7,567 nt of DNA from CAYQPF01 sp964419225 (GTDB lineage Bacteria > Cloacimonadota > Cloacimonadia > Cloacimonadales > CAYQPF01). The notes below the pieces were generated by a model. That model searched no databases. It was not told where the DNA came from and saw nothing but the letters and a program-made list of their open reading frames with translations. Where the stretch lies: assembly GCA_964419225.1 (NCBI GenBank), contig CAYQPF010000202.1:1-7567 (forward strand). Direction: 5' to 3'. Numbering within the stretch: the stretch's first letter is position 1; each line of letters opens with the position of its first letter. Position numbers and translations under genes: made by a program. This document shows positions 1 to 6,113 of the stretch, one piece after another.

Positions 1-895
1 CAGCCTGATCGACAGTCTTTCCAGCCTCTTTGAGCAAAAAAATCTCTATTTCTTTGATGCAATAGCTCCCATTGTCTCTGCTGACAGTCTTAATATGGAT
101 ATCGTCTATCGTAAAGCCAGATATGAGAAAGGTGATGATGACTATCTAAACTGCCCTTTCACTAAAGATCAATACTACGAATTCGTGGAAGCTCTTAATC
201 AGGCGGAAAAACATGAATCCAAAGAATTTGAAAACAAATACTTTCAAGATCCCAAGTTCGTATTCTATGAGAATTGTACACCTATCGAAGAACTCGCCCG
301 AAGAGGAAAAGATACCCTGCGTTTCGGTGTTATGCGACCAGTAGGTCTCGAACTTCCTGAAACAGGTAAAAGACCCTGGGCTGTCATCCAGCTCCGTGCC
401 GAAAACAACGTCCGGACTTCTTACAATCTCGTCGGCTGTCAAACTATGCTCAAATATCAGGAACAAAAAAAGATCTTCCGACTAATCCCTGGACTCGATC
501 AAGCGGAATTCCTCCGCTTAGGTTCCATCCACAGAAATACTTATCTCAATTCTCCTCAGCTTCTGCAAAGAAATTTATCCTTAAATAATCTGCCAAATTG
601 TCATATTATCGGTCAATTGAGCGGTGTTGAAGGATACTTGGAATCTATGTTTACCGGTCTTCTCATTTTTAAAATTATCGAAAATGGATGGGATAATCTC
701 CCTGAAGAAACTATTTCCGGACAGTTATGGAACCATTTGACCCTGCCCGTTAAAAACTACCAACCTATGAATGCCAACTTTGGTCTGCTTCCAGAACTTT
801 CTGCCTCGATCAGAGATAAAAGACTGAAAAAAGAAGCTCTTGCCGAACGTGCTTTAAGTGCTCTGAATCAATTTCTCTCCACTTGCAACTCATGA
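1..895 (+). CDS. trmFO: TrmFO, folate/FAD-dependent tRNA uracil-54 C5-methyltransferase (5' end missing)
   Basis: TrmFO makes 5-methyluridine at position 54 in the tRNA T-loop, using methylenetetrahydrofolate as carbon donor and FADH2 as reductant; it is a cytosolic flavoprotein. The reading frame is open from base 2 to the TGA at 893-895, giving 297 visible residues. The family is about 435-450 residues, so roughly 140 N-terminal residues, with the Rossmann GxGxxG FAD motif, lie left of the window. The ATG at 95 is internal, because family-like sequence (LYFFDAIAPIV) precedes it in frame. Diagnostic blocks are YLNCPFT, ENCTPIEELARRGKDTLRFG, MRPVGLELPETGKRPWAVIQ, LIPGLDQAEFLRLGSIHRNT and GQLSGVEGYLES, the last being the C-terminal FAD-binding segment. 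The Cys codon at 275-277 (ENCTPIEE) appears to match the functionally important cysteine of the Bacillus enzyme, from memory of the family. The gene converges on truA and shows no frameshift. The alternative name gid refers to the same family. Confidence 0.96.
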   Translation, partial: SLIDSLSSLFEQKNLYFFDAIAPIVSADSLNMDIVYRKARYEKGDDDYLNCPFTKDQYYEFVEALNQAEKHESKEFENKYFQDPKFVFYENCTPIEELARRGKDTLRFGVMRPVGLELPETGKRPWAVIQLRAENNVRTSYNLVGCQTMLKYQEQKKIFRLIPGLDQAEFLRLGSIHRNTYLNSPQLLQRNLSLNNLPNCHIIGQLSGVEGYLESMFTGLLIFKIIENGWDNLPEETISGQLWNHLTLPVKNYQPMNANFGLLPELSASIRDKRLKKEALAERALSALNQFLSTCNS

Positions 896-896
896 C

Positions 897-1013
897 TTCT
901 CCACTGACACCTGACACCTGACACCTAATCTTTTCACTCCCCTCGCTTTGCAAGAGAGGGGCTGGGGGTGAGTTCTTCTCCCTCTGACGTCTGACGCCTG
1001 ACTACTGACGCCT
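897..1013. repeat. Composite intergenic repeat A: heptamer array, G/C hairpin, heptamer array
   Basis: This element fills almost all of the space between the trmFO stop (895) and the truA stop (1019). The left array is three exact copies of CTGACAC at 904-924 plus CT. The right array is four copies of CTGACNN at 984-1011 (GT, GC, TA, GC) plus CT. Both arrays are in the same orientation, and each is preceded by a TTCTCC leader (897-902 and 976-981). Between them lies a hairpin (939-961) followed by GGGGCTGGGGGTGAG, a sequence type often seen in dispersed intergenic repeats. The element is noncoding. It resembles repeat B at 6012-6113 in design but has a different heptamer. It may be a nonautonomous mobile or REP-like repeat; no transposase is present in the window. 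Confidence 0.8.
939..961. terminator. Hairpin in repeat A between convergent genes, possible bidirectional terminator
   Basis: CCCCTC at 939-944 pairs with GAGGGG at 956-961. One mismatch (G945/A955) is followed by CTT pairing with AAG around a TGC loop. The position between converging trmFO and truA suits a shared terminator. Neither side carries a clear U-tract (the right side is TTCTTCT-like after a 13-nt GC-rich stretch), so intrinsic termination is uncertain and the stem may simply be part of the repeat. Confidence 0.35.
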
Positions 1014-1018
1014 AAGTA

Positions 1019-1762
1019 CTATCCCAACGGGTACTTCACCTCTGAAAGATATAACCCGTTCGAAGGGGCTGTCGGAATAAACCTCTGATTACTGTCCTGC
1101 TGTTCGATCAATTCCTTCACAATTGCCGGATTCAGCTTTTTGTGAGAAATATTGATCAAACACCCGACTATCCGTCTGACCATATTATGCAAAAACCTGT
1201 CTGCCGTAATTTTAAACACATAACTATCTTCAAATTCCTCCCAGGAAATACTCTTTATATCACATACCCGATTGGGTACATCAGGATTAGGTTTGGAAAA
1301 TGAAGTAAAATCATGTACACCCTCAAAGTACTTCAAACAAGGCAAAATCAACTCGGTATTGATTTTCTTGCGGGGAAAACTGGAATAATACAAGCGATTG
1401 AACGGTGTTCTCACTTTACAGATTCTGTAAATATAGCTCCTCTCATACGCATCGAATCTGGCATGAAATTCATCTGGTACAAGCAGTACCTGATCTATCA
1501 TTATATCACTCGGCAACTTCGAATTCAGTGCTAATCTGATTTGCTCCGGTGTCATATTGACCTGAAAATCAAAATGTGCATATTGGGCTAAAGCATGAAC
1601 CCCGCTGTCTGTCCTGCCTGAGCCTGTAATAAAAATTGTCTCTCTGGCAATTTTAGACAACAACCCTTCAATTATCTCCTGCACAGTAGGCGAAATCCAC
1701 TGTTTCTGCCAACCATAATAACCACTTCCATCATATGCTATTTTCAATAAATATCTTGCCAT
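1019..1762 (-). CDS. truA: TruA, tRNA pseudouridine(38-40) synthase
   Basis: TruA isomerises uridines 38, 39 and 40 in the tRNA anticodon arm to pseudouridine, acting as a dimer in the cytosol. The chosen product has 247 residues, the usual family length. The N-terminal KIAYDGSGYYGWQKQ block is followed by GSGRTDSGVHALAQ with the catalytic Asp at residue 52. Next come HARFDAYERSYIYR, with the conserved Tyr at about 110, then F-G-HDF-SF (FEGVHDFTSFSK) and the C-terminal DRFLHNMVRRIVG motif. The frame could start 21 codons earlier (1825), but family members begin just before the KIAYDG block. The ATG at 1762 also has a GGTGA immediately upstream that overlaps the stop of the previous gene, leaving a 2-nt gap. 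This points to translational coupling at the end of the hutH operon. The stop is a TAG, 5 nt from repeat A. Confidence 0.96.
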   Translation of the reverse strand: MARYLLKIAYDGSGYYGWQKQWISPTVQEIIEGLLSKIARETIFITGSGRTDSGVHALAQYAHFDFQVNMTPEQIRLALNSKLPSDIMIDQVLLVPDEFHARFDAYERSYIYRICKVRTPFNRLYYSSFPRKKINTELILPCLKYFEGVHDFTSFSKPNPDVPNRVCDIKSISWEEFEDSYVFKITADRFLHNMVRRIVGCLINISHKKLNPAIVKELIEQQDSNQRFIPTAPSNGLYLSEVKYPLG

Positions 1763-1764
1763 AA

Positions 1765-1770
1765 TCACCA
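1765..1770 (-). promoter_or_regulatory. Shine-Dalgarno-like TGGTGA deciding the truA start
   Basis: On the minus strand TGGTGA is followed by TT and the ATG at 1762. The TGA within it is the stop codon of the upstream membrane-protein gene, so terminating ribosomes would sit on the truA start. This supports 1762 over the upstream in-frame ATG at 1825, which lies inside the previous gene. Confidence 0.5.
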
Positions 1771-2418
1771 CGCTGAATTTAATATTAAGATAGTGTAAAA
1801 CATCATCAAAATTAGATTTGACCATGTAAAAAATTCTCTGTCGATAATCTGCTCAGTCAGACATTGCTTCACTTTTATCTCGATCTCGGGTACTTGCAGC
1901 ATTACAGCACTTAAAGACAACATTAGGACATTAAACATCCTTCCGGGTGTTTTGCCGGATAATGCAGAATTCTTTTTATACTCAGCTTGCAACAAGGGTA
2001 TAAAAGCTATTATTGATACCAGATACAGTTGCAATGAATGGATCAACCTGTTCTTTCCCAATATTCTGCCTTCCTGAATAAATTGGGAAAATGATATTGT
2101 GCATAAATATGTCGAGTAAAGTAATAAACAAGAGATTCTGCCTAAGAAATTTATCTGAGTTACTATGTCAGTTTCAAACAGGAATGAACAAAACAAATAT
2201 GCAACAAAAAAAACCAGCATCTTATGCAATACTTTGATCCATTTAAGCAATATGCCTGATTCTAAACTAAAATAAAGAAATGAAACAAGATACTGTAAAT
2301 AATTATTCTGCTCATCCAAGGCAAAAAGAGTAACAATCCCTGTAACTACTGTTACTATCTTGAATAATGAATGCTGCTTACTCCAAATACTACTCTTTGA
2401 GTTGTTGGCCTTTTTCAT
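1765..2418 (-). CDS. Small integral membrane protein, divergent EcfT-like (ECF transporter transmembrane family) candidate
   Basis: The product is about 217 residues and strongly hydrophobic, with roughly five to six membrane segments (about residues 18-35, 40-58, 66-82, 92-114, 127-144 and 198-214). By eye the whole chain follows EcfT order: an N-terminal basic/polar stretch, helix pairs, and a central AFIPLLQAEYKKNSAL block that lines up with the EcfT 'RFIPxLxEExxKIxxA' helix. A second amphipathic region and a last helix with a preceding Trp follow. In many Firmicutes ecfT lies directly before truA, as here. The two Ala-Arg-Gly coupling motifs that dock EcfT to its ATPases are absent (LSGKTPG stands at the first site), and no ATPase gene is in the window. 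The GTG at 2421 is also a possible start, but ATG 2418 follows it directly and is preferred. The gene overlaps the TPR gene by 29 nt. It is clearly a membrane protein; the EcfT relation is a hypothesis and transport activity is not implied. Confidence 0.6.
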   Translation of the reverse strand: MKKANNSKSSIWSKQHSLFKIVTVVTGIVTLFALDEQNNYLQYLVSFLYFSLESGILLKWIKVLHKMLVFFVAYLFCSFLFETDIVTQINFLGRISCLLLYSTYLCTISFSQFIQEGRILGKNRLIHSLQLYLVSIIAFIPLLQAEYKKNSALSGKTPGRMFNVLMLSLSAVMLQVPEIEIKVKQCLTEQIIDREFFTWSNLILMMFYTILILNSAW

Positions 2419-4384
2419 CACCGATCAACTTTTCTGGTTCTGCATCTTTATCTTTATCCGTTTCCTTATCCTTATCAATTTCTGAAGAAGGACCATCTTG
2501 TTCTGTTTTAACGGGTTCTTCCTGTTTAATATCTTCCTCAGCTTTTTTCCTGGCGTTTTCTTCCAATACCTTCAAATAAGGTAATTGATCTAATACGACA
2601 AACTTCTTCCCATCATAGAACTGTTTTACAAACACACTATAATCAGAATCGGGGTTTAGTGCTAAGATAACATCAAAATTTTCTTTGGACTGAATTGTAT
2701 CATTTACCACAAAATAACAGATATACCCAATTGTAAATTTCGTTTTTTCATAAAACTGATTCTTTTGCAATGCCAACTGTTTTAAAACTGCTAATGTGTT
2801 CTGAGGATTTACCTCAAGAGAATCAACAGCTTGTTGATAGGTAATTTCATATGCTTTGTCACCCGGTGTCGTTAATTCTACAGGTTCGTTCCGCATCAAC
2901 AGTTCAGTCGCATAGGTATATTTATTGTCAGGATAATTAACTTTTAACGAATCCAGACACCCTGCTGCCTGAAGACTGTCTTTGAGAATCTCTTTATAAA
3001 CTTTGGCTTTTACAAACAATGAGAATGGTAAGAATTCCCGGTCATAAAGTGAAATATCAGTTTCTAAAGACTTTTTCTCTGTTTTAAGTGAATCTTCTAA
3101 ACTCTTATTTAGGGTGTCGTTTAACGCTGAGATATTTGTCAGTTTTACATTTAAAGAATCCAGATTTCTCCTGAGCTGATGCCTTTGCCCCTGCAACTGT
3201 GAATATACCACAATAGCCGAATCCGGTAATGTCAATATGTCAATGTAATACTCTGCCAGCTTAAATTGCTCATTTATAAGTTCCTTAATCGCTACTTTTC
3301 TGTCTTTACGTTGATATTGGATGATCTGCCCTGCTACTGCACTACGTAAAACTGATTTCTCCACAAATTCAGAAGTGGCATTTTCTACCTTTACCTTGTT
3401 GTAATACTCTATCGCTTTGGGATAATCATGAAAGACCGTAAAATACAACTCTGCTATATAAAAATTGGCCTCTGCTGACAGACTTGTCCGGGCATTATCC
3501 TTGATTATCACATCAAAAATTCTTTGTCCTTCCTCATATTCCTTCAAACCAATATAGTTTCTCGCTTTCAGCATCTGTATTTTTGCTATTTCACTTGTAC
3601 GGTACTCATTTTTCAATAACTGATTTATCAATTTTCCCGACTTGTCGTAGTCCTTCATCAAAAGATAATTATAAGCTATATAGTATTGAGCATCCAGTTT
3701 TGATTTCTTATCTATTCTGGTTTTCAACATATCCTGGAAAACCCGCACTGATTCTGAATTATTATTATTGTTAAAATATGATTTACCCAACATTATATAG
3801 GCCTGTGTATATTCTTTTGAATCAGGGTACTTTTCCAATAATTGCGTCAAGTATGACTGGGATTGGACAAAATCCTTCTCCTTCTGAGAATAGTCGGCTA
3901 ATTGAAGAAGACATTGAGCAAATAAATCCTTATTCGCTTCATCATTCAGAAAATTCCTGAGTATTTCATGTGCTTCTTTCTTTTGATTCATTTCATATTT
4001 AGCACTCGCTATGTATAACCTGGCTTCAGGAACAAACTCGCAATTTGGATAAAATTTTATCAGATCTTCCCATTTTTCAATAGCCTGAATATTGTTGTTA
4101 CCATGATAGTACAATGCTTTGGCAAGCAAAAATAATGCATCATCAGCCCATCGGCTGTTCTTATAGTCAGTTAAGATCACACCGCATTTTTTAATCACAC
4201 TGTTGTAATATTCCACTGCTGTAGCATTGGGCTTACCATCAGCTCTTAAAGCCTGTTTTCTGGCTAACTCGAATTTCTGTTCTGCATTGTAATAAGTGTT
4301 GTAATAAGCACATGCATTTAACATCAAACCAATTACTATTACCAACCAAAATATCCTTGGCACTTTCAAATTCAGACCTTTCAT
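2390..4384 (-). CDS. TPR-repeat lipoprotein with coiled-coil insert and charged tail
   Basis: This 664-residue protein has a lipoprotein signal peptide: a basic start, a hydrophobic core IFWLVIVIGLML, then the lipobox LNAC with Cys25 as the lipidation site. The motif AYYNTYYNAEQKF follows at once, as in TPR lipoproteins of FCB-type bacteria. Helical TPR-like pairs run from about 76 to 335, for example WADDALFLLAKALYYHG, AQCLLQLADYSQKEKDF and AEANFYIAELYF. A coiled-coil-like stretch at about 394-446 (LRRNLDSLNVKLTNISALND) interrupts them. Further TPR-like helices lie at 452-590, and the end (605-664) is a Lys/Glu/Asp-rich tail. The N-terminal half recalls BamD and YbgF-type scaffolds, so a role in outer-membrane assembly or a periplasmic complex is plausible but unproven. 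The start at 4384 has a good AGGGAG site. It lies 21 nt after hutH and overlaps the membrane-protein gene downstream. Confidence 0.85.
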   Translation of the reverse strand: MKGLNLKVPRIFWLVIVIGLMLNACAYYNTYYNAEQKFELARKQALRADGKPNATAVEYYNSVIKKCGVILTDYKNSRWADDALFLLAKALYYHGNNNIQAIEKWEDLIKFYPNCEFVPEARLYIASAKYEMNQKKEAHEILRNFLNDEANKDLFAQCLLQLADYSQKEKDFVQSQSYLTQLLEKYPDSKEYTQAYIMLGKSYFNNNNNSESVRVFQDMLKTRIDKKSKLDAQYYIAYNYLLMKDYDKSGKLINQLLKNEYRTSEIAKIQMLKARNYIGLKEYEEGQRIFDVIIKDNARTSLSAEANFYIAELYFTVFHDYPKAIEYYNKVKVENATSEFVEKSVLRSAVAGQIIQYQRKDRKVAIKELINEQFKLAEYYIDILTLPDSAIVVYSQLQGQRHQLRRNLDSLNVKLTNISALNDTLNKSLEDSLKTEKKSLETDISLYDREFLPFSLFVKAKVYKEILKDSLQAAGCLDSLKVNYPDNKYTYATELLMRNEPVELTTPGDKAYEITYQQAVDSLEVNPQNTLAVLKQLALQKNQFYEKTKFTIGYICYFVVNDTIQSKENFDVILALNPDSDYSVFVKQFYDGKKFVVLDQLPYLKVLEENARKKAEEDIKQEEPVKTEQDGPSSEIDKDKETDKDKDAEPEKLIGDEKGQQLKE

Positions 4385-4388
4385 TTAT

Positions 4389-4394
4389 CTCCCT
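4389..4394 (-). promoter_or_regulatory. Ribosome binding site of the TPR lipoprotein gene
   Basis: AGGGAG stands 4 nt before the ATG at 4384, within the 21-nt gap after the hutH stop. It fixes the start just ahead of the signal peptide and shows that this genome uses Shine-Dalgarno initiation. Confidence 0.7.
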
Positions 4395-4405
4395 ACGGGT
4401 ATTGC

Positions 4406-5932
4406 TTATTTTAGGGTTAAATACTTCTCAGCAATCTGGAGAAGCTTGCCCGATTCTGTTATCTCTTTCATAAAATTAATATCATCCATCAACAGACGAT
4501 CCTTTTCCAGTCTGGTTACTGTCTTGCGAATCTCTGCTTTGATTTCCTCTAACACAGGAGCTGATTTTTCTGAACGGTTATCCAAAGCTTCACAACCTGC
4601 CATCAATTCAATTCCCAGAACAAATGCCACATTATCTATGATATTACGTGCCTTAACCGCTCCAATTGTCCCCATGCTGACATGATCTTCCTGGTTAGCT
4701 GATGTAGGTATTGAATCCACAGATGAAGGATGTGACAATACTTTGTTTTCAGATACTAATGAAGCAGCAGTCAACTGTACAATCATAAACCCTGAATCTA
4801 ATCCCGGACGTGGTGCTAAAAAGGCATTCAGTCCTCTGTTCAAAGCCGGGTTGAACATCTGTTCCATTCTTCGTTCCGAAATATTGGCTAATTCTGATAC
4901 GGTAAACCCAAGGGTATCACAAGCAAAAGCCAAAGGCTCTCCATGGAAATTTCCACCCGAAATGACTCTGTCCTGTTCTGGGAAAATCAAGGGATTATCT
5001 GTCGCGGAATTCAATTCCACCTCTATTACTGATCTGACATATCTTAAAGCGTCTCTTACTGCTCCATGTACCTGCGGAGTGCATCTCAAGCTGTAGGCAT
5101 CCTGAACATTGACACAGTTCAAATGAGACTTGCGTAAAGGACTCTCGGAAAGTATTTTATACATATTTGCAGCAGATTCTTTCTGGCCGGGATGCGGTCT
5201 CAATTCATGTACTAGAGGATTATATGCTTCAGGAGTTCCCAATAAGGCATCAACACTAATGGAAGCTATCAGATCAGCCATTTTGAACAAAGTCTCCGCC
5301 TTCAGCAAAGCAAGTGCTCCTACTCCGGTCATGACCTGAGTGCCATTGTTCAAGGCCAGACCTTCCTTCGCCGCCAGCCTGATCGGTGTTAACCCTACTT
5401 TTTTCATGGCGTCCTGTCCGGAGATAATCTCTCCCTTGTATTCGGCTTTACCCAATCCTATTAATACTAAGGCCAAATGTGAAAGTGGTGCCAAATCTCC
5501 ACTTGCTCCTACTGAACCCTTTTCCGGAATACACGGATGAACTCCCAAATTCAGCATATCTATTAAAGTCTGCAATGTCTGAAGTTTAATTCCTGAATGT
5601 CCTTTGGCTAAAACATTAATTCTCAGAAGCATTATCGCTCTGGTTTCACTCTTGGAAAAATAAGGACCAACTCCGGTCGCATGACTTATAATCAAATTCT
5701 CCTGCAACTCTTCCAATTTATCTGCAGGGATCGTAATATTGGCAAATTTTCCAAATCCGGTCGTCAAACCATAAACAATTTTACCGTCTGCGATGATTTT
5801 GTCCACATAATCACGACATACCTGAATCTTTTCTTTTGCTTCCTGAGTTAATTCAATAATCACATTGTCTTCTGCTACAGCCTTAACCTGTTCGAGGCTA
5901 AGTGAATTCCCATCGATATATATCTTATTCAT
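4406..5932 (-). CDS. hutH: Histidine ammonia-lyase
   Basis: HutH removes ammonia from L-histidine to give trans-urocanate, the first step of histidine breakdown; it is a cytosolic homotetramer. The product is 508 residues, normal for the family. The self-made MIO cofactor comes from Ala143-Ser144-Gly145 in GSVGASGDLAPLSHLA. The other active-site residues known from the Pseudomonas enzyme can be placed: Tyr54 (YGLTTGFG), His84 (ISHATGVG), Asn195 (LNNGTQ), Gln276/Tyr279/Arg282 (QDAYSLRC), Phe328 (GGNFHGEP) and Glu414 (SANQEDHVSMG). The SHA context and overall similarity to Bacillus HutH favour histidine over phenylalanine or tyrosine as substrate. The start at 5932 has AAGGA 7 nt upstream. It is the first gene of the likely operon, and no hutU, hutI or hut regulator lies in the window, so the later steps must be encoded elsewhere or be absent. 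Confidence 0.94.
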   Translation of the reverse strand: MNKIYIDGNSLSLEQVKAVAEDNVIIELTQEAKEKIQVCRDYVDKIIADGKIVYGLTTGFGKFANITIPADKLEELQENLIISHATGVGPYFSKSETRAIMLLRINVLAKGHSGIKLQTLQTLIDMLNLGVHPCIPEKGSVGASGDLAPLSHLALVLIGLGKAEYKGEIISGQDAMKKVGLTPIRLAAKEGLALNNGTQVMTGVGALALLKAETLFKMADLIASISVDALLGTPEAYNPLVHELRPHPGQKESAANMYKILSESPLRKSHLNCVNVQDAYSLRCTPQVHGAVRDALRYVRSVIEVELNSATDNPLIFPEQDRVISGGNFHGEPLAFACDTLGFTVSELANISERRMEQMFNPALNRGLNAFLAPRPGLDSGFMIVQLTAASLVSENKVLSHPSSVDSIPTSANQEDHVSMGTIGAVKARNIIDNVAFVLGIELMAGCEALDNRSEKSAPVLEEIKAEIRKTVTRLEKDRLLMDDINFMKEITESGKLLQIAEKYLTLK

Positions 5933-6011
5933 CTATCCGTCCTTAACTTAATATTTTATTACATTTTTTAGATTTTAATAGAATTGTCAACAAAACTAAA
6001 TTTTGCCCCAA
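5933..6011 (-). promoter_or_regulatory. hutH leader with AT-rich promoter candidate and ribosome binding site
   Basis: This AT-rich stretch lies between hutH and repeat B. On the minus strand TTGACA (5985-5990) could be a -35 box. The sequence at the ideal 17-nt spacing (AAAATG) is a poor -10, and the better-looking TAATAA (5956-5961) sits 23 nt away, so the promoter call is weak. AAGGA at 5940-5944 is a convincing ribosome binding site, 7 nt from the hutH ATG. I see no obvious palindromic operator. Confidence 0.35.
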
Positions 6012-6113
6012 TTCTCTCCATCTGCCCACTGCCGACTTCTCTACTCCCCCTTCCCTTACTAAAAGGGAAGGGACGGGGATGGGTTGTCGAAATCTCCCAC
6101 TGCCCACTGCTCA
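6012..6113. repeat. Composite intergenic repeat B: heptamer array, perfect hairpin, heptamer array
   Basis: This element has the same plan and orientation as repeat A at 897-1013. The left array is CTGCCCA-CTGCCGA at 6022-6035. The right array is CTGCCCA-CTGCTCA at 6100-6113. Each is preceded by a TCTCC leader (6015-6019 and 6093-6097). Between them is a 10-bp perfect hairpin (6048-6072) followed by ACGGGGATGGGTT, which matches the GGGGTGAGTT-type arm of repeat A in position. The right end overlaps the stop codon of the outer-membrane protein gene. The element is noncoding; a long plus-strand frame across it is antisense to the neighbouring gene. Confidence 0.8.
6048..6072. terminator. Perfect 10-bp hairpin in repeat B, possible terminator of the Omp85-like gene
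   Basis: CCCTTCCCTT (6048-6057) pairs perfectly with AAGGGAAGGG (6063-6072) around the 5-nt loop ACTAA. It lies 38 nt past the end of the outer-membrane protein gene (read on the minus strand) and ahead of the hutH leader, a sensible place for termination. No U-tract follows on the minus strand (GGGAGTAG), so it is not a canonical intrinsic terminator. Confidence 0.4.

Larger units (their letters stand above)
1019..5932 (-). other. Predicted four-gene operon hutH - TPR lipoprotein - EcfT-like - truA
   Basis: All four genes read leftward with junctions of 21 nt, a 29-nt overlap and 2 nt, and no room for internal promoters between the last three other than within coding sequence. Repeat elements bracket the group on both sides. 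The functions are unrelated, so shared transcription, not a shared pathway, is the safer reading. Confidence 0.6.

Noticed and set aside
146..466. Minus-strand 106-residue frame inside trmFO
   Set aside because: It is antisense to the conserved TrmFO core, with no supporting ribosome binding site or family resemblance.
812..902. GGAGA followed by ATG on the minus strand at the edge of repeat A, resembling a gene start
   Set aside because: The GGAGA comes from the TTCTCC leader of the repeat, and the frame closes after about 27 codons within antisense trmFO.
904..1013. CRISPR array or phase-variation tract in the heptamer repeats
   Set aside because: The units are 7 nt with no spacers, and they lie outside coding sequence and away from any clear promoter.
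1763..1825. Upstream ATG at 1825 as the truA start
   Set aside because: It would add 21 residues absent from the family and overlap the previous gene; the ATG at 1762 has a coupled GGTGA site and begins just before the conserved block.
4743..5096. Plus-strand 117-residue frame inside hutH
   Set aside because: It is fully antisense to conserved HutH active-site blocks, so it is a shadow of codon use on the other strand.
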